A stretch of DNA of 19,147 nt from assembly GCA_000787465.1 (NCBI GenBank), contig JSYX01000245.1, forward strand, positions 1 through 19,147. Direction: 5' to 3'. The DNA is from Thermomucor indicae-seudaticae. Its lineage: Eukaryota; Mucoromycota; Mucoromycetes; Mucorales; Lichtheimiaceae. Position 1 is the first letter of the stretch, and the number at the start of each line of letters is the position of its first letter. The position numbers were made by a program, and so were the translations under genes. The notes below the pieces were generated by a model, which was not told the DNA's origin, did no database searches, and saw nothing but the letters and a program-made list of their open reading frames with translations. Shown here in pieces: positions 1-9,129 of the stretch.

Positions 1-66
1 AAAGAGAAATCAGAATATGCGATCAGTCCATTTGTCGTTTTGCTTCAAACAATCATTTGCACTTAC

Positions 67-339
67 CCTGTACGCCCCAGAAGGGGCAGCCACTACCGAC
101 GCAGACAGTGCTCCATTTTGAAAAAAGATATCTTCATCCACCCGTCGCTGCTGATTTGGCCCGCAGTCGGCCCCGCACTCCCCAAAATGAAGAGGGGGGG
201 AAAACCTATCACCATCATGAGAATTTGCATCGATAGAAAATCGTAACAGAAAGAACCTACCATCACGCGACTTGGCAAAGAAATACCCTTGCCGTTGGAA
301 ACACACCTTCTTTGAGTACCTTGCGAGTAGGAGTATCAC
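67..339 (-). CDS. Possible exon of an unidentified minus-strand gene, cut by the left edge
   Basis: One minus-strand frame stays open from about 339 to 67 and ends at a strong donor (AGG|GTAAGT, GT at 66-65), so coding would continue left of the window after an intron. The translation reads like ordinary protein, with segments such as RQGYFFAKSRDGRFFLLRF and FFQNGALSASVVAAPSGAYR, but I recognise no family. The 5' end is unclear. There is no ATG in this frame near the upstream stop. A 44-nt intron with acceptor at about 342 (TTTTGACCAG) would join it in frame to an ATG near 430 and give an N-terminus beginning MLFTSSRGVRQWRLSL, which is basic and could be a mitochondrial presequence. That join is inference. 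The plus-strand ORF at 40-246 overlaps it and lacks splice support. Confidence 0.3.
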
Positions 340-467
340 TGGTCAAAAGTCTTGCGCGGAAGGGGAAGAAATCTCTCGATACTTAATGACAATCTCCATT
401 GACGGACTCCTCTCGATGATGTGAACAGCATGGTCATATAACGTTTCGAACAGTATACGAATTGAGG

Positions 468-752
468 ATGCTTGTAGTATTGAGAAGAAAAGTATATAGT
501 ACTTCCGTTGCACACCCTCTGCTTAAATATCTATTTGGGCCGAGACAGCTTACGTGGCATGACTGTAGCAAACTGTTGCAAAGAGGAAATCTAGAACTTT
601 ATGATGATACTTGTGCGAACATCCTTTATGCAAACAGCCAAATGAAAAATGGAATCAGTGCAAAATGTTCGTCGCCAAAAGATCTATCTAGGCTAGGGGA
701 AAACATTTTCATTGAAACTTACACCTCTGTTGTTACCTACGCGATTTCCTGA
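468..752 (+). CDS. Short unsupported ORF, 94 aa hypothetical
   Basis: An ATG at 468 opens a 94-codon frame ending in TGA at 750-752. The protein is mixed in composition, with a basic N-terminus and no recognised motif, membrane segment or signal peptide. No TATA-like box or pyrimidine-rich leader precedes it, and no splice sites suggest extension. It sits between the left-edge exon and the 3' end of NAP1, both on the other strand. Chance is a real possibility. It is listed because it is the only sizeable plus-strand ATG ORF in the 340-1034 gap. Confidence 0.15.
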   Translation: MLVVLRRKVYSTSVAHPLLKYLFGPRQLTWHDCSKLLQRGNLELYDDTCANILYANSQMKNGISAKCSSPKDLSRLGENIFIETYTSVVTYAIS

Positions 753-1034
753 TCACACTAAACCTGAATATTTTAAACAATAGAGTCGGTCGGTCACCTT
801 AAATAACGTAAGGTCACAGGAAAACACTCGGTCAAGGTATCGCTATAGAAGCAAAAAGAACAGAAAATATTCGTTTGGAAGATAGCAAAATTATGCTTAT
901 TGTATACAGAATATTACGAAGTTTCTTTTTTAAAAGGATGCTAGAAAAGATAAAGATATGCAGTTATACAACGACTATTAAGAATGATCCATTCACACGA
1001 CAAATCGAGATTTGGGAAATACAAGATTTTTTCT

Positions 1035-2747
1035 TTACGATTGCTTGCACTCTGGTGCATTTTCGCCCTTGGCAGGTTGCTATCAACCGAGTATATTTAG
1101 TGAAATGCAAACGTACAAATAGATTCCTAGAACTTACAGTGTTGCCATCATCGTCATCGTCGTCTTCCTCGGAGTCTTCATCGTCATCATCTTCGTCTTC
1201 GTCATCTTCGTCATAGTAGTCATCCTAGATAGATTTCATAAATGCCATGTGTATTATACAGTGTATAATTCAATATTCCACTTACTTCGAAGTCATCGTC
1301 TTCTTCGAAGTCTTCATAGTCTAAAGCCTTTCCGGTGAAATAATCGACAGCATGAGGGATGATCTTATCCTTGAATTCCTCGCCTATAAAATGCTTGCGC
1401 ACTTAGCATATCTTTGTTCAATACCTTGTTCTGTCCTTTCCCTTTACCAGTTTCATAGTCAACTTCCAACTTCGCATCCAAACCTTCAGCCTCTTCTTCA
1501 TCAAGTTCTTCGTTTTCGTCAGGGAAAACAGGAGGGTTAAAGAAGTTGAAGAAGGTTTCAGCAGGAACAGTTCGCTTGACAACTCGGGTCTTGTTGGTAC
1601 CTTTTAATTACGTATGTGAGCAACATAAGGAAAATTCTGACATCATTTTGAGGTCTTACCCTTATGACGCTGCTTCTTGGTTTCAACGGTTACGGTCAAG
1701 TTTTTGCCTTCCTTCCAGTGAATTTCGCAGCCTTCAGCGTGGTCATAGACGAAGTCACCGCCGTAGACATGTTCTTGGTAATAGTAAGTCTTGGTCAGGA
1801 CCTTGTCCGTAAAGTAGTCATTCTCTTCAAACTCGAATTCCAGTTTGAAACCGGGTTTGTCCATGTACGACATGCGGATGTCTACAAGATGTTTCAATGC
1901 CTCTTCGTCCTTTTCCGTGATGCTTTCCGAGATTTGAGGGTGGTTCTTAAGAGCCGTAAGCCAGAATTCGGGAATACCCTTCACATCTTCGCCTCCCTTC
2001 TCCTCCTCCTTTGGCTTTTCTTCTTCCTTCTTCTCAGCCTTTTGTTCCCCTTCTTCTTCTTCTTCTTGGTCAACCTTTTCACCAAGAGCAACTTCCTCAT
2101 CGGTCGGTTCGTAAAGACCGTTGACAATCTTTGCACGTTGTTCGTACAGTGGCTTGTAGAGTTCCAGGTACTTCTTCTCTAATGCAAGAACTTCCTCCTG
2201 GAATTTACCCTCCAGTTCAGCGTGCTTTGATTGAAAGTACTTTAGGCCATTAATGCGTCGCTTGACGCTGGCTGGCAAAGAGTCAATGTAGCCAGACGGT
2301 TTGCCAACTAAAGATCCAAGTTTGCCTTGTAACATGCTGATAAGAGCTGGGTTGCCAGTAAATGCGCCACTTAAGGCTGAAGCATCACCAGCTTCATTGC
2401 CTGCATGCAATAACCATTAGAAGATAATCAAAAAGCAAAAACTTTTTTCCTATGCTTCGAGATTTGTTACCTTTGTTCTTGACAGTCTCCATGTCTTCAG
2501 AAATGCTTGAAACGGTAGGACGGTAGTTGCTTGTAATGGGTGCTGGATTGATGGGAGTGTTTTGAGGAGTCGGCGCCGTGAATTGGTCTTGCTTCTTGTT
2601 GATGTCTACGCTCGATGCTGTACACACAAACCACACAAATCAGTTTCAAAGGATTTCACGGATTGCTTCCACCTGGATCGCATTCGAATATTCTTCGAAT
2701 GGCTGAAGAAGGAGGAAGGACTTTATCTTACCACTTTGCTTATCCAT
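1035..2747 (-). CDS. NAP1: Nucleosome assembly protein 1 (NAP family histone chaperone)
   Basis: Exons in transcript order: 2747-2732, 2617-2471, 2400-1660, 1600-1448, 1383-1286, 1224-1138, 1079-1035. Together they make 1287 nt, 428 aa, with all phases consistent. NAP1 binds H2A-H2B (and H3-H4), shuttles histones and assists nucleosome assembly. The N-terminus is MDKQSASSVDINKKQDQ. The dimerisation helix (about residues 85-155) carries PASVKRRINGLKYFQ and EKKYLELYKPLYEQR. An acidic Glu/Lys insert covers about 165-196. The beta core follows with GIPEFWLTALKNH, the basic motif KKQRHKGTNKTRVVKRTVP and FFNFFNPP. The EEFKDKIIPHAVDYFTGKAL block precedes a very acidic tail. The last exon encodes QPAKGENAPECKQS, whose CKQS end is a CaaX-type farnesylation signal like that of other NAP1 proteins. 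The 16-nt first exon rests on donor and acceptor consensus plus frame. A family member beyond doubt; the small terminal exons are less sure than the core. Confidence 0.95.
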
Positions 2748-2754
2748 GAGGATT

Positions 2755-2830
2755 TGAAGAAAGAAAGAAAAAAAACACTTTTGGGGCAAAGTACGGTAAA
2801 AAGTCACGGCAACTTGCGATTGCCATATAA
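2755..2830 (-). promoter_or_regulatory. NAP1 promoter: TATA-like element and pyrimidine-rich leader
   Basis: On the minus strand, upstream of the NAP1 ATG, there is a TATA-like TTATATGG near 2824-2831. Just before the ATG, at about 2755-2780, is a run of T and C (TTTTTTTTCTTTCTTTCTTC). The spacing of 75-80 nt from TATA to ATG resembles that seen upstream of the Ecl1-like and LARP1 genes. No TSS is known. Confidence 0.35.
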
Positions 2831-2831
2831 G

Positions 2832-3637
2832 AATTTGCCACCGCTTTCGGTTACGGCATACAGTTTCTAAACGGTATAATCATTTCTCACAGGGAAATAA
2901 AGTCAAGAACAACTGTAGTGGAGCTGTCCGAACAGGCAAATATAAAGGTGATTCACTGTTGTAAATAGAAAGTATACAGTGGCCTAATGTAAAGCCTTTG
3001 GCAAGTACTTAATCGTAATCATTCGCTTAATGGCCAGACAACGCTGTCATCATTACCCGAGAACTTATCTTTAATGGAGGTCCGAGGTGTTTCGACACCA
3101 TAACCTTCGACGCCTATATTCTTGCAATAAAAACGCTTCTAAATATCGATTGCCTTTTTGGTGGATTGACACAACGTGGCCCAGACAGGCCTCATTATCT
3201 TTTAACACTGGAGAGTCGGGCATGTTGGTCTGGCCAGAGCAGCGTCATCAGGATGGCTATATGGGAATTTGATGAACGTCTCCCCATTCCGAACTAAACC
3301 ACGTGCTGCCCCGAAGCACTCCCAGTTAATAGCCATTCTTGATCATTCCTTGACTGCAATTATTGTCAAGGCACGGCGGGTCCTAAAAGGTAGAATATGA
3401 TGATAGCTACTCTATGAACAGTTTTGACTCCTTATCTTCAACATGCAACAACTATGCCATTTCACTTGCATTATAGCTATATTTAATATGTTTCGGATAC
3501 CAGCCGGTACAACAGCCTGCTATTCAATGACCAACTGTATGATATTATTATTACACAAAACGGGGATAGGGATAATAGCTTTCGCTCAGGAGATGGGCTG
3601 TCAGTAAGTTATTAAGTTTTTGTACCCAACGTTTGGA
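2832..3637. other. Intergenic, no gene recognised
   Basis: About 0.8 kb between the 5' end of NAP1 and the 3' end of the tetraspanin-like gene. The only ORF above 60 codons, at 3087-3272 (+), has no motif and no promoter-like signal. A perfect 7-bp inverted repeat (CCTTGAC/GTCAAGG, loop of 10) lies at 3348-3371. A stretch near 3285-3300 loosely recalls a 5S rRNA loop but does not extend. I see nothing else to name. Confidence 0.6.
3348..3371. repeat. Inverted repeat, 7-bp arms, 10-nt loop
   Basis: CCTTGAC at 3348-3354 pairs perfectly with GTCAAGG at 3365-3371, with loop TGCAATTATT. It lies in non-coding sequence. It could be a factor-binding site or a chance hairpin. No run of T follows that would suggest a Pol III terminator. 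Confidence 0.4.
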
Positions 3638-4614
3638 TCAGTATTGCCGTTGAAACGGTTCTGGCTGGACGTCTTTTACAGAAATGACAGAGTCAACCAT
3701 GATACGGTGATGTTTTTGTAAAGGATTCAAGGCCATGGATTGGGGTTGAATTTGGCTTGGTTTGGAAAATAGTCGGAAACAAGTGCGTAGAGACGACCGA
3801 TGCTCTTCGTCAGGGGAGTCATGAATAATCTGACCAGTGCAGACAAGGTGGATGGCGTTACACAGTGCAAGAAGCTCAATACTAAGAGCAGCGAACAAGA
3901 CAATGCATGCCAATTGCAGATTATGTCGTACAAATTGTGCCAAGGGCTGATAGCACGGTGGCCCTGAATTCACAACGTCGGCTGGTTGACAGCTTGAAGA
4001 TGGAACAGGGTGATCCAGCGCATGCGTGAACCCGCAGCATGAGAACTATATTGGAATGTTTCATTTCGCGTTTCTTACTGTCTTTCCTTCCAAATTTCTT
4101 TATACCTTGCTCTGTGCATACTGTCGGTATTCCAGGCTGGCCTCGGCCCATATCTGACTGAGCCAGGATGTCGTGTGCACTGCTTGATTGTATACAATAA
4201 CAGCCGCACACAATTGATAGACGAGTGCAATTAGAGTAATTGTCGTGTACAATATATGAATCGCCTGCCGTTGGCGATAAAAGGCTTCCACAAGACCAAC
4301 GACAGACATAAACGTAATGATAATGCCCAAGATGTTGATCACTGTATGCCAAGTTAACACACATCTTCGATATCGCTGTTGTCTTATCGTTATCCTACTC
4401 TTTGAAACGTTAACTGGGAACAGAACAAGCGTATGGACCTGGTGTTGACTGCCCAGTAGTCCAAAGACTATTAGGATGATCCCAAAGCAAGCAAAGAGAA
4501 CATTTGTGACAACAAGATAAGATTTACTCAGACTGCTGTTAGTCAGCAACCTTTGAAACTGATTCTCGAGACTAAAAGAGCATCCACTCTAAGATACCTT
4601 TGACAACAAGCCAT
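3638..4614 (-). CDS. Tetraspanin-like four-transmembrane protein
   Basis: Exons: 4614-4598, 4550-4122, 3992-3638, giving 801 nt, 266 aa. The start MACCQRLLTNSS comes from a 17-nt first exon; the second exon alone has no ATG at its beginning. Hydrophobic segments lie at about 17-39, 74-97, 103-127 and 176-199. TM2-TM3 (GIIITFMSVVGLVEAFYRQ, then a helix ending in YNQ) and the pre-TM4 segment GPPCYQPLAQFVRHNLQL match tetraspanin layout, with a small loop, two close helices, a larger loop and a cytoplasmic tail (about 200-266). The exon 2-3 junction uses donor GTATGC at 4121 and acceptor AG before 3992, the only pairing I found that keeps frame. The large loop is only about 48 residues, with Cys150 and Cys162 and no CCG motif, so membership is by topology and local similarity. 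Fungal tetraspanins act in polarised growth and membrane organisation; this gene's role is unknown. It is divergent from LARP1, with 373 bp between the start codons. Confidence 0.7.
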
Positions 4615-4668
4615 ATCCTACCGTGTTCCTTTACGTACAAAAAGGGAGAAAGAAACAAAAGAAAGGGG
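4615..4668 (-). promoter_or_regulatory. Pyrimidine-rich leader of the tetraspanin-like gene
   Basis: Upstream of the ATG at 4614 the coding strand carries a T/C-rich tract, CCCCTTTCTTTTGTTTCTTT, followed by more T/C at about 4638-4668. No clear TATA box accompanies it. Several genes in this window have such a tract where the start of transcription is expected. Confidence 0.35.
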
Positions 4669-4902
4669 TTGTTTGTCCAGGTCACTTATTGAGTAGCTGT
4701 CACCTTTATGCTAATAGGGATATTTAGGGATCTTGCACCTGGAATTGAATTGCACTTTTCTGGACTGCGTGGTACCAAAGCCACCAGCAAAATACTTTTT
4801 TAAACTTTTGGGAAAAAGTAAGAGGTATACCCCTAGTCGTGGCGGTCAGCTTCTTTACATTCCCATATTACATTTAACGACAAAGGCAGGAAGACGAAGA
4901 GA

Positions 4903-4911
4903 ATTATATAG
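4903..4911 (+). promoter_or_regulatory. TATA-like box of LARP1
   Basis: TTATATAG lies about 80 nt upstream of the LARP1 ATG at 4988, in AT-rich sequence. A C/T-rich stretch follows (near 4918-4945), where a transcription start would be expected. Position and composition support a core promoter; no experimental data. Confidence 0.4.
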
Positions 4912-4987
4912 ACGAATAATTTTTCTCGACGATTCTCTGCCCCAGTGAACACCTACTACTACAGCTACATTTTGCTCTGAAACTATT

Positions 4988-7945
4988 ATGGTCAACGCTC
5001 CAACTGTTGTCACCGACTCCAAACCAGCTGAAAAGCAACCGGCTGAATCCCAGGACAATGGAACAACTCCAGTAACAACAACCACCACGACCACCAACGA
5101 GAATAGCAGCAAGGCTGAACCGACTCAGGAGAAGCAGGTTGTTGCGGCTCCTGCTCCCCCGGTTAATGTCTGGCAAGTTCGGAAATCGGCATCGAAACAG
5201 AATGGAACCCATGACGCTTCGGAAAACAAGGACGCCGCTGCTGGTAATAACAATACCCTCCCCGCTTCCGGTATAATAATGCCTACTGACTTTTATCAGA
5301 TACGGCTGCTGCACCCCTGGCGTCCACTGCATGGCCTGCGCCCAACGAGGCCGTTGAAAAGGCGAACGAAGAGTCTAAAACGAAATTTGTAACACCCAAA
5401 GGTATTGCTTTAACAGAGGGGTTTTGCTCGGATTTGTTTTAAAAAGACCGGGATCCCCAGGCAGCAAAGGACGTGGTCAATGGAAGCCATATACCCCGAC
5501 CATTACACACTCGACTCCCACGCCCACAGGTCGTTCACGAAGCAGCCGTGGCCGGGGCGGCGCTCATAGAGACGGTAGAAAGGCATTACGCCGTGGAAGT
5601 CAACCTGCACGTCAACCGGAAAAAGCAAAGGAGCCGGTGGAGAACGGCGCCACGACTGACGAAAAGACAGGCAATACTCCTAGCTCTGAAGCACAGCAAC
5701 AACAAGCTGCAACCGGTGCGCCTGGTGCGCCCCTCCATGGTAGTAGTAGTAGCAGCAGCAGCAGTAGTCGTGGTGGATTCCGTGGTCGCGGCCGTGGACG
5801 TGGTCGTGGAGCTTTCCACGGAAGCCGTCGTTATGATTATGCAAACGGTGGTCGCTTACGACCCTACTATATCAACGTTGACGCTGATACATTGAAATAT
5901 TACATTCTGCAACAAATGTGAGTAAGACCGTTCTCTACGTTGTGTGGGTGCATCGCATTCGAGCTCACTATTTTGTTTGCAGCGAATACTACTTTAGCAT
6001 AGACAACCTTTGCAAGGACATTTACTTGCGCAGTCAGGTAACAATATTCGGAATACGGGAAATGTAGAATGCTGTTATTGCTGACGACTCCCTTTTTGAA
6101 AGATGAACGCGGAAGGTTATGTCGACATTCAACTTCTTGCTAGCTTCAACCGAGTAAAGGCTCTTACGACCGATATCAATTTGATCCGAGAATCTCTACA
6201 AGAAAGTCAGATATTGGAAGTCAAGGATGATAAAGTGCGCAAGAAGGAAGGATGGGAGACTTGGGTACTTCCAGCAGCAAAGCAACAGCAGCCACAGCAG
6301 CCATCAACGGTTGCTGAGGCTGTCAAGGCCAACCTTTCAACGGCAAACTCACCAGTACAGCCGACTTTAGCGTCTCTTGCTCGGCCTGCCGTTGCATCAC
6401 CATCGACAGCTACTACCACCAAAAGACAGACAAACGGAGTAAATCCAGGTGCAAACGGAGAGCGTCGTAGCAGTAAAGCACAACCAAAAGAGGATGAGGA
6501 TGACTTGTTTGAGTTCGAGGATGATTGGGTGGATGGCAGCCGTCCCAACACTGTAAAGAAATACTACCTTTCCGACGAGGATTCCGAATTCGAGGATGAA
6601 GACGATGATCTTGAAATCGACGAAGACACCGTCGCTCGTATTATGATTGTCACCCAACGCAAACGGGACAAGACCCACGCGTCGTTTGATCGTGCCAAGA
6701 TGAATGATGAGATTCTGGAAATGATCAACGAAGGGTTATATCAATACGAGACTGGATTGCGAGAGACGGATCATGGATATAACAATCGTAAAGTCGGAAC
6801 GATTGACCAGGAGCAGTTCTCACAGTTGAGCGCGAGTGCGAAGCAGCGAGAGAGCTCGGAACTCCTCGGTAACAACATCGCTACAAAGTCGATTACTGCT
6901 AAACCGTAAGTTGGGAACAATGCAGCCTTCATATATATAACATCTAATAACCCTTTTATTTAAAGTATCAAGTCCGGAAAGAAAGCGCCTCGTTTCTATC
7001 CTGTTCGACCCGAATCCCTTCCAAGCAGCGCCTTCTATGGCAGCTCTATTCCACGATCCGGCAGTCATAAGAAAGAGCATGATCATCAGCAGGGCCACGT
7101 TGGTTGGGTGCTGAGTGATCAAGCCTACCATTACAATCCTAACGATCTCTTGTCAACAAGTTATGGCAAGTCGCCAGCTGCCACAATGAACAACGAGCTT
7201 TCAACGTCGGTTGATCTGGCTCATTCCTTCCCTCACTTTGAGCACCCAAGCCACGAGTTGCTCCGAGAAAACGGCTTTGTGCAGCACAAGTACTACAAGT
7301 ACCACGCCAAAGCATTAAGAGAACGCAAACGATTGGGCGTTGGCCAGTCGCAGGAAATGAACACACTGTTCCGGTTCTGGTCACATTTCTTGCGTGATCA
7401 CTTTAACAAGCGCATGTACAATGAGTTTAAAAAGTTGGCAGTCGAAGATGCCAATCAAAACTACCGGTAAGTTAATTTGACCATGGCTTTGGTACATAAG
7501 AGAACTCATGAAGTTTGTTATTTGCAAGATATGGGTTGGAATGTCTTTTCCGGTTCTACTCGTACGGTCTTGAAAAGCGATACCGCAAGGAAGTGTTTGC
7601 CGATTTCCAGGAACTTACTCTTGCCGACTACGACAACGGTCACCTTTACGGTCTTGAGAAGTTCTGGGCGTATTTGTATTACCGCAAGGATAAGGCAAAG
7701 AGAGAGCTCAAAGTGCAGGAGCGTCTCAATAATCTGGTTGCCCAATTCAAGTCAGTCCAGGACTTTAGAAATGCACAGGCGCCAAAGAAGGAAGGCCCCG
7801 AGTGCTACAAGGTCCCTCATCATGGAGTAAGTGCTTCATTGTCCTATATAACAAAGCAGACCTAATGACTTACTCGATTGCTATTTAGAAACAACAACGC
7901 GGTAGTGTCAGTGGTCCATCTGGTGCTGCCTCTCATGCAGCTTAG
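4988..7945 (+). CDS. LARP1: La-related protein 1 (LARP1) with La motif and DM15 region
   Basis: Exons: 4988-5243, 5300-5401, 5461-5917, 5983-6037, 6103-6905, 6966-7466, 7529-7826, 7889-7945; 2529 nt, 842 aa. LARP1 binds mRNA 5' ends and poly(A)-associated complexes and controls translation and stability of TOP mRNAs in the cytoplasm. The N-terminus is disordered and rich in Pro, Thr and Gln. [18 protein letters not shown] block (about 125-141), a poly-Ser tract and an RGG/RG stretch (about 223-238) follow. The La motif (about 258-347) contains [35 protein letters not shown] and the terminal WETWVLP. A long acidic linker leads to the DM15 region (about 645-810), with [38 protein letters not shown] and [19 protein letters not shown]. 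It ends SHAA. The exon 1 donor could instead be at 5271, adding 9 residues (851 aa). The family call is very secure; exon 1-3 junctions are slightly less so. Confidence 0.95.
5741..5775 (+). repeat. AGT/AGC microsatellite coding for poly-Ser in LARP1
   Basis: A run of AGT and AGC triplets encodes about ten consecutive serines just before the RGG stretch of LARP1. Such triplet tracts change length easily between strains, and this one would vary the linker, not the RNA-binding domains. Confidence 0.7.
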
Positions 7946-9129
7946 GTTCTCTTTTACTTCATTAGACTGACTTTCTTTCTATTAACAACATCGAAAAAGA
8001 AAATCTGTAGTTATTAATTCTTTTCTTTTCCTGTATTTTCCCACCCTCACACATTTGAGAAAAAGCAAAAAAAGAAGCATTGGTTGTTCCATTTCCCCTC
8101 TGTTTTTTTTTTGGACAGCTAGTTCCAACTTGGATCGTTCAATGTTGAATTACCTACTTTTTTCACATATCAAGGAGCCACCAATGTTTGTTTGTAAACC
8201 ATTGTTTGATCATGGAATGGTGTATAGGAAAAATTTGATGTTTGCTTCATGAATGAGGATCTAGTAGTTGCTGCAAAGGCACAGTGCCAGCGGGGTATAT
8301 CGATAGGGTCCGCGACGGGGAAAAGGGGGTCCGTTCCAGGGTGCTATAATGTCCAAAAGCTGATGTAATTCTTCGAACGGTGCTGTGGTGGTGAACTTTT
8401 TTCGTCCTCGCCGTCCTCTTCGTCGCATTGGAAAGGTTTCTACTGCAGCAACCATGCGGAGCCGTCACAAAGCGATGTTCTGTGCAAACCCATATGCTCG
8501 ACCATTCGTGGCGTCTGTATATATCCAGCGGTAAGAATAAAGACACCTAGATCATCAAAGCATAAGTTTACTGCGAATCGATAGGCCGAAATTAGCTTAC
8601 ATATCTGTCATTGCTGTTGTGCTCGTGCACAAAGACAGTGTCCGCGCAATAACAAAGGAAAGCGATCGCTATATCGGAAATGTCTTGTTTACGCCAGGTT
8701 TTTTCTAGAAGCATGATTGCTAACAATTAAGCATGGGTGTCCCATTTGGATATTGCTAATGCATTGGGATGCATAACGCTGCGCTCCAAGAATTCGGAAC
8801 CATCCAGAGTTGCTGTGGATAAGCAACCATCTCTGCCTAGGCGTCGATCCAAGCGCTAGATCTAAAGTAGTCGTCTATATCACTGCTACCAACTGCGTCA
8901 TATCAGTGAGTTATCGTGGTCTTCTTACTGTATCCGTTGCGTCAATGTCATATCGCAAGTTTTTCCGCAGATCCCTTCCCCACTGACAGACAGAGAAAAT
9001 TGCGCACGGCCAACTTTTTGTCAAAATAAACTGCATTGCATCTGTGAATAAGGCTTTTACTTTTTTTTCTTTTTTTTTCAGTGATTATGTACAAGAGTGA
9101 TGAAGAGGGGAGGAGGAGGAGGAACGATA
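7946..9129. other. Intergenic region between LARP1 and the Ecl1-like gene (3' to 3')
   Basis: This 1.2 kb lies between two convergent genes. It begins with the T/C-rich 3' flank of LARP1. The right end has long T runs (9059-9080), which on the opposite strand read as an A-rich 3' flank of the Ecl1-like gene. Apart from the small minus-strand candidate at 8261-8455, I see no coding exon, RNA gene or mobile element. Confidence 0.5.
8261..8455 (-). CDS. Candidate small basic protein, 64 aa
   Basis: An ATG at 8455 opens a 64-codon frame (MVAAVETFPMRRRGRRGRKK at the start) ending in TAG. It has a strongly basic patch (residues 10-20) and a Pro/Arg-rich C-terminal half, with no recognised domain. 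On the same strand a TATATA sequence sits near 8518-8523, about 65 nt upstream of the ATG, which is promoter-like spacing for this window. An overlapping frame (8247-8546) is also open, so chance openness in this stretch is plausible. No splice evidence. Confidence 0.22.
   Translation of the reverse strand: MVAAVETFPMRRRGRRGRKKFTTTAPFEELHQLLDIIAPWNGPPFPRRGPYRYTPLALCLCSNY

Noticed and set aside
875..1216. Plus-strand ORF ending in a long poly-Ser stretch
   Set aside because: The serines are the antisense reading of the NAP1 acidic tail (GAC/GAA repeats); NAP1 exons explain the sequence fully.
1664..2182. 172-aa plus-strand ORF rich in Leu and Phe, resembling a membrane protein
   Set aside because: It is antisense to the NAP1 core exon; its hydrophobicity comes from complementing Glu/Lys codons.
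3280..3345. Weak resemblance to a 5S rRNA loop (CCCATTCCGAACT)
   Set aside because: The similarity does not extend to the stems or total length, and no internal control boxes or T-run terminator follow.
6207..6678. Minus-strand ORFs of 93-114 codons
   Set aside because: They are antisense to LARP1 exon 5, which has clear domain support and phase-consistent junctions.
8055..8252. 65-codon plus-strand ORF after LARP1
   Set aside because: AT-rich 3' flank of LARP1, no motif, no promoter signal and an atypical composition.
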